DNA from: Theobroma cacao
Taxonomy: Eukaryota; Streptophyta; Magnoliopsida; Malvales; Malvaceae
Length of the DNA: 64,000 bases
Assembly: GCF_000208745.1 (NCBI RefSeq)
Contig: NC_030856.1
Location: 8,040,714-8,104,713, forward strand
Reading direction: 5' to 3'
Shown: in pieces, positions 58,641 to 64,000 of the stretch
Layout of the letters: the number at the start of each line of letters is the position of its first letter
Position numbering within the stretch: the first letter of the stretch is position 1
The notes under the pieces: generated by a model
The model's input: the letters and a program-made list of their open reading frames with translations, nothing else
Databases searched by the model: none
What the model was told of the DNA's origin: nothing
Position numbers and translations under genes: made by a program

Positions 58641-59699
58641 ATAGTATGTACAATTTTTTTACATAACTTTGTATATATTTATATTTATGTTTATACCTTA
58701 TTTTCAGACAGGTGTGCCTTAATACCTTGAAACCTTGGTAAATGTATTTCAAGTTTGCAAGTGCTAGTTGAATGACATAAATGTGAAAGAAATGAAAAAA
58801 AAAATTAAGGAAGTGAATGGGAAAAGGAAGACCTTTTGAGCAATTTCCCTTCAAGATAAATATTTGGTGCCATGTTATTTCTAACCTATGCCTTTGATGA
58901 ATATACATCAAGATTATACGTAATGAAATCAATTGCTTGATACAAGGTGGACTTTGCTTGAAGGAAAGGTTAGAGAAATAAAAGCAAAATGTAGAGGAAG
59001 ATAAAATGGAGATAGAAAAGTATAAGACAAGGGCCAAAAACAAAATTGTGGGCTTTTCTAGCAAACTATCCATGTGCGAAAGAGAATAAAACTTTTGACC
59101 TCTTCCATTTTTTAAAGGCACTTTGCTCCAAATTGCAGAACCTTGATTTTTACCACCTTTCAATTCCATAGTCAAAATGAGAGATTGATCAAACCAATTT
59201 GAAAAAAAAAAAAAACAAGGTCAATAATGGGAACTCGTAATTAAAGGTCTAAAAGGCCTCTTTGGCCTTAATGATTCTACTAATCAAACTTGACTTTTGG
59301 AAAACTTGATGCAAAGAACATCCATAAAGTAGCAAAATATTATTTGAAATTTCAATCCATTACGTAATCAAACACTAATTTGGAAAGTTCAAATTCAGGT
59401 GGCTGACCCGCGTACGGAACCGTACCAAATTTAAAAATAAGATTATGCATTTTTTTCTTATTTTTATCTTTTTAGCATTATGTAGTACCATTTAATAAAA
59501 AAAAATTACAGAACCGTCTGACCTCAAACTAATAATTATCAGTAAAAATATTTTTTTTTTGTAAAAGGAAGTGTATACTTTTTTATTTTGTTAACTTTAA
59601 GTAAATTACATCTATAATTACTTAAATTTATTAAAATTTATACTTAAATCATTGTAATTTTTAAAATTATACTTTAATCATCAATGTTTATAAAATTAT

Positions 59700-59700
<1 letters not shown>
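58641..59700. other. Intergenic, nothing identified
   Basis: AT-rich. The 178-codon minus-strand frame 59175-58639 is rich in Phe, Ile, Leu and Tyr from the base composition, without a recognisable domain. Confidence 0.35.

Positions 59701-59702
<2 letters not shown>

Positions 59703-59731
<29 letters not shown>
59703..59731. repeat. (TAA)n microsatellite
   Basis: About nine to ten TAA units. Confidence 0.9.
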
Positions 59732-59841
59732 TATCAATAGTTAAACACTTGAGCATTTAACTCATTGATTTGTGCATAATTTTTTTAATTAAAGAGTAGA
59801 GTTCGAATCTTCTTTTTTCAATTTTTAAAATAAAAAATTTT

Positions 59842-59947
59842 ACTCTTTAGATGGAGAATCCCCATCTCTAATTTCAAAAAAAAAATTGACTCTTTAGATA
59901 ATGAATCCCCATCTCCAATTTAAAAAAAAAAAATGACTCTTTAGATG
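59842..59947. repeat. 47-bp tandem repeat, two and a quarter units
   Basis: Units start actctttagat at 59842, 59889 and 59936 and contain gaatccccatct followed by a poly(A) stretch. Confidence 0.85.
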
Positions 59948-59950
59948 GCT

Positions 59951-60330
59951 AGTTAGCCTTTTATTTTATGACAATGAAAATGATATTGGAAGTATTCATG
60001 AATTGAATTGAGCTTGTCCAATCTCTCTTTTTAAAAATCAAATCCAAGTTTGATTTAGCTGGTTTATTTTTACGTTTTTACTATTAAGTCTTGACACCTT
60101 GTCACGTCACTATCTATATAAGCTTTTAAATAATGAAGACTAAGTTAGCTTTTTTATTTTATGACAATGAACATGATATTATAGGCATTCATGAATTGAA
60201 CTGAGCTTGTCCACTTTCTCTTTTTAAAAATTAAATCCAAGCTTGATTTAGTTGCTTTATTTTTTACATTTTTACTATTAAATCTTCACACCTTGTCACG
60301 TCACTATCAATATAAGCTTTTAGATAATGA
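59951..60330. repeat. 192-bp direct tandem duplication
   Basis: Unit 1 (59951-60142) and unit 2 (60143-60330) begin agttagc and share 'tattttatgacaatgaa', 'attcatgaattgaa', 'ccttgtcacgtcactatc' and 'ataagcttttaaataatgaaga' in order, with scattered differences. It abuts the copia fragment at 60307. Confidence 0.88.
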
Positions 60331-60612
60331 AGACTTTGCTAAATAGTAAAATTTCTTGCTGTAGTGATCCTTAAGGTATTTCAATACCTTAATAGCTGCT
60401 TGCAAATGAGAACTTCCATGTTTGTCTATGAATTGTGATAAAACTTGGACAAGGTCGATGAAAGTTAAATATAACAACTTTCCAATTAATTGTTTGTAAT
60501 TAGTAGCATCTAACAGTTGATCGTCACCATTAGTTTTGTGATTGTAATCAATAAGAGTGGATACTAATATTACTCCCAAAAAATCCTTACCCATCTAACA
60601 AGTCTAATGTGT
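60307..60612 (-). pseudogene. copia reverse-transcriptase fragment
   Basis: The minus-strand frame has LIDYNHK, DATNYKQLIGKLLYLTF, VQVLSQF and SHLQAAIKVLKYLK in the order typical of the copia reverse-transcriptase C-terminal part. A RPD-type segment is deleted (TFIDLVQVLS). No LTRs or other pol parts accompany it. Confidence 0.8.
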
Positions 60613-61631
60613 ACTTCCTTTAAGCACTTATAGATCCTTGACTCATCTAATGCCAACCTCCTGATCCACATGACATTAATGGGAGTTTGGTGTCTGGGAT
60701 CTCACATCGCTTGGTTGTGGAAAAGTGCAGATATTTATAAAGCAGTTCATTGGTTGCACGTTAAGACATGTTTAAAAGCTTAAGGTAGCTTGAATCAAAT
60801 TAGGCCAATTCGCACATCCATAAAAAATTTAGGTTTTGGACACCTCTATACTAAACAAAACAAATTAATTGAACGTAATAAAAAGATAAAAATTTAGTTA
60901 AAATTTTTTTAAATTTTATATTTTGAATAAATGCCAAACTTATTTCCGAGTATGATGACTAAGAAAAGCTAACAACATATTTAATTTAACATCAAGAAAT
61001 TTTCTATTCACAAAGAAATCAAGAAATATATGCCCAGGACAATTAGGTACGATGAAACTGAGTTCAATCAAATGTCAAACTATATTTAATAAATATTGTG
61101 CAATACAATAGTATCAATGCATTATTTGCCTAAGTAGAGTATTTGATTCAAGAATTGCAAAATATGTGTGAAATTTTGAATTATTTTATTTCATAAGTTG
61201 TATACAAATTTTAGTACAACTCAAATCTCATCACAACTTGGTTTATTCTATATGTTTTCCTAGGAATTAGAATACCAAAGACCAATTATCTACGCTTAAT
61301 TTGACTCAATTACTCTATCATGATTAAGTAATCCTTTAAGTGTGGTGCGTTAAGAGGGTTAAGGAAGGTATCGGGCTCTCTTTTACTGTAGCGTGATCCA
61401 GCCCATTCTTTCAATAAACCAAAAAAAATCATATAATATGGTAGTTTGATACTTATTTTGGGTATAGAATCCTTTCCGCAGTTTAACCTTGTAGATGATG
61501 TGCTGATGATAAGGTAATCCTATCACAACCTGATTTTAATTTTTTTGTCAATATTAAAAGATTGTTAACATATTTTTAAGTTATTTCAGGATTTCGAATT
61601 AATTTTTAAAAAAGTCAGCTATATGGAGTGG
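60613..61631. other. Intergenic, nothing identified
   Basis: AT-rich sequence left of the L1 relic with no recognised element. Confidence 0.3.
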
Positions 61632-63780
61632 GTATTAAGCACAATATGATGAACAAGTGGGTTGCCCTCATTAATTGCAAAGCTGGTACGCTTCCAGCCA
61701 ACTATTTGGGGCTGTCGTTGGGTGCCAAACAAGGCTTTGTTAATATGTGGCAACTAGTTATTTAGAGGGTCGAAAGCAAATTAGCCTCATGGAAAGCTAA
61801 CACCTTTTTAATGGGTGGTTGTGTCACACTCCTCAAATCGATCCTCAACAGTCTCTAGTGTTCTACATGTCCCTTTTTTAGATGTTGGTCATTATACAAA
61901 ATACCATTAACAAAATTCAGAGGTGTTTTTTTGTGGGAAGGCCGAACCTAGTGCACAAGCTCTATCATGTGAACTAGACATTTGTGTGCAGCCCACGGGA
62001 ACTTGGTGGATTAAGGCTGGTCGATATTGGCCTCAAGAATAAGGCATTGTTAAACAAATAGTTGTGGCGCTTTGAAAACGAACCAGAAAGCCAATGGAGA
62101 AAAATTATGGTGTAAAAACTAGGCGAACAACATAATGGATTTTTGCCTATCCCTGCATATGGTTCTAAAGTTTTTGCTGTCTGGAAAAATATAACTAAAT
62201 CTCTTACCAATACATATGACTATAGTAATTATGTTGGTGCAGATAGGGTTTAAATGGAATTCAAGGAACCGACAAAATTAACTTCAAGGTGAGCCTTTTA
62301 ATAGACACAATCTTTAAGACTTATTTCACCTCACCACTCTGTATGTAAAAAGAGAATAATATAAATAGCCTTAAGGATATAATGAAGCCAATGTCTAATT
62401 TCGTCTTACCCTTTACGAGAGTAGACCGCTAGATACAGTCGAGGGTTTACAAAATTGTTTAGCCTTAAGGCCTACTTTCTGCAGCAATTTGATTATAAGG
62501 GATTTGAAAGCTTTTGTAATTGATGGGAACTTAGGTGTTTATGTTAATAGAACACAACACTTTTCTTACTCTTGATATTTTTACTCTTGTTTTGTGTTTG
62601 ACTTGATGTCTCAAAATGGTTAGCAATAAGTCTTTTATATAGGTTTGCAAGTGTCTCTTCTTCAAGGACACAACCCTTTCATTAAGGCACTATTTTGTCT
62701 AAAAGATATCTTTAAATTTTGCCAAATACAACTTTTGGATAAAAGTATTGTTTCAATAATCATCTTATGAAAAAATAACTATTTATTTCATAAAATATAA
62801 TCTTTGAGTTATAAATTAAAACGATAACTTTCTATATTTAACTTTTGAGCTATGCTGTCTTTTCAATTTGTCTCATAACTTTTGAATGTCATTTTACCAA
62901 GAGACATAACTATTCACATGAAAACATGCCTATAATCCAATAGACATACTATGTCACTTTATGTGATATAATTTTTGATCTAAGATAACTTTTCATTATA
63001 TGACATAACCTTTGATTTTGAAAATATACCAATAAATTATATGTTAGATTGGTTGAGGTTAAGTATTGGAAATGGGGAACAAGCAAGGTTTTGGGACGAC
63101 AAATAGATTGAAGGTTGTGTCCTCAGATTTGCTTTTCCTAAAATTTTTGCTTTCGTCACCACAAAAAACAAAAAAGGCTGAGTTGCTGATTTTGGTGAGT
63201 AGATTGGCGATGAATAGCATTGGCATGTTCAACTAAGGCGATAGGTTTTTTGTTGGGAAATGTAACAGTATGAGCATTTCAAGACATTGTTAGAGAGCCA
63301 AATTCTTGCAATGAACTTTCAAGACGGACTTATCTAGAAAGGTTGCTCCAATGGAAATTACAACTCCAGCTTTTTCTATAGTCTTGTACTTCATGACAAT
63401 TCGGCAATTGAAGAGCATTAGGAAAAAGCCTAGTTAAGCCTCGCTCCGTTTAAAACGAAAATCTTCTGCTGGCAACTCTTTAAAAAGGGCATTGTTGTTA
63501 AGGATAACCTCATGAATAAAGGAATTATAAATGATGCAGTTATTACATGCCTCATATGCAAAAAAGAAAAAGAAATGATCAGTCCTCTCTTTTTTCAATG
63601 TGAGCATAAATGGCCACTGTGCACCTACCCCGAAGGTATTAAAGAAACACCAAAACCCACAATAGGTTAAACCACCAACAGACAAGCTGAAAATCAATAC
63701 TAATGGTGCTAGTAAGGGTAATCCCGAGGAAGCTGGAGTGGGTGCGATCGTAAATGATCATGGTGACAGTCAAGGGCGGA
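61632..63780 (+). mobile_element. L1-type LINE relic (RT C-terminus, zf-RVT, RNase H start)
   Basis: On the plus strand 61632-62215 reads KAGTLPANYLGLSLGAKQG, VESKLASWKANTFLMGG and TLLKSILNSL, the region after the reverse transcriptase core in plant L1 ORF2. After a solo LTR (62232-63034) it resumes with LRLSIGNGEQARFWDD (63057), then zf-RVT-like PFKTKIFCWQLFKKGI (63440) with CLICKKEKE and FFQCEHKWP (CxxC...C...H type), and then KINTNGASKGNP (63688), the start of the RNase H domain found in one plant L1 lineage. There are many stops, so it is dead. It is the opposite strand to the LINE at 31509. Confidence 0.82.
62232..63034 (+). mobile_element. Solo LTR (803 bp) with target duplication AATTA
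   Basis: It begins TGTTGGTGCAGATAGGG and ends TATACCAATA, with AATTA on both sides (62227-62231 and 63035-63039). It splits the L1 relic. Its complement matches the split LTR at 36027-36083 plus 43139-43689. A TATA-like TTTTATATAGG lies at about 62633. No coding capacity. Confidence 0.85.
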
Positions 63781-64000
63781 CTCAAAATTTTTTTGAGTGG
63801 TGTCATTAAGATGATATTCAAAATTTTTGTTTCTTCGATCCAGAATCTACTAAAAGAGTACTTAGATCAAATTCAATACGACTACTTAAAAGAATATTGT
63901 TGAGTATCATCATTAGCAAAATTTTGTTGTTGTTGCCTATGATCTGATCTAATCCTTATGAGAATTTTTTTTTCTTTTAAAATATCTTTCGATGACCGAT
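63775..64000 (+). mobile_element. Possible hAT element end
   Basis: AAGGGCGGACTCAAAATTT at about 63771-63790, followed by gagtggtgtcatt, resembles the terminal sequence of plant hAT-like elements with TTF-zinc-finger transposases (CAGGGGCGG start). The element would continue past the window edge. No transposase is visible here. Confidence 0.4.

Noticed and set aside
58639..59175. 178-codon minus-strand ORF upstream of the LRR-VIII gene
   Set aside because: Composition follows the AT-rich DNA, there is no recognisable domain, and no splice or homology support.

Overview
The window is nuclear DNA from a core eudicot plant. It has long AT-rich non-coding stretches, GT-AG introns, receptor kinases of plant-only classes, and Ty1/copia, L1 and hAT debris. 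A run of unknown bases (7971-8446) shows it is a draft assembly. I cannot name the species; the receptor sequences would fit Malvales or a related order, but that is only an impression. No prokaryotic features, tRNA, rRNA or CRISPR array were seen.

Layout. 1-4637 is non-coding LTR-retrotransposon debris with two related LTR ends. 5903-11766 (minus) is receptor kinase copy 1, of the LRR-XII type (relatives of FLS2, EFR and the At3g47570 group). It has a 2-bp frameshift in the kinase and an assembly gap over one exon edge. 11767-16330 holds its upstream region, a hAT fragment, a degenerate minisatellite, a fold-back element, a probable aspartyl-protease fragment, and a second copy of the copy-1 upstream region that stops eight codons into the gene. 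16941-20180 is a decayed copia element lying against a receptor N-terminal relic. 21767-26701 (minus) is copy 2, an apparently intact four-exon LRR-XII receptor of 1175 residues with a non-RD kinase. 27200-36020 is repeats: an LTR with a Met-tRNA primer site, a relic receptor promoter, a Ty3-type accessory ORF and an L1 lacking ORF2. 36027-43689 is a three-level nest of LTR elements. 44468-46612 (minus) is copy 3, an LRR-XII pseudogene with a large internal deletion. 48323-58119 (minus) is a complete 24-exon LRR-VIII receptor kinase with a malectin-type domain (1014 residues). 59690-64000 is repeats, including an L1 relic split by a solo LTR.

How it fits together. The window is part of a tandem array of LRR-XII pattern-recognition-type receptors undergoing birth and death: one intact copy, one nearly intact copy, one clear pseudogene, and several promoter or N-terminal relics, all in the same orientation. 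Transposons fill the gaps. An identical 188-bp kinase stretch shared by copies 1 and 2 suggests gene conversion, and copy 1 has gained two LRRs by an in-frame 144-bp duplication. The LRR-VIII receptor beside the array is a different subfamily, has an RD kinase, and looks like a conserved stable gene. I found no clearly new type of system. The most informative structures are the nested transposons and the receptor cluster's turnover.
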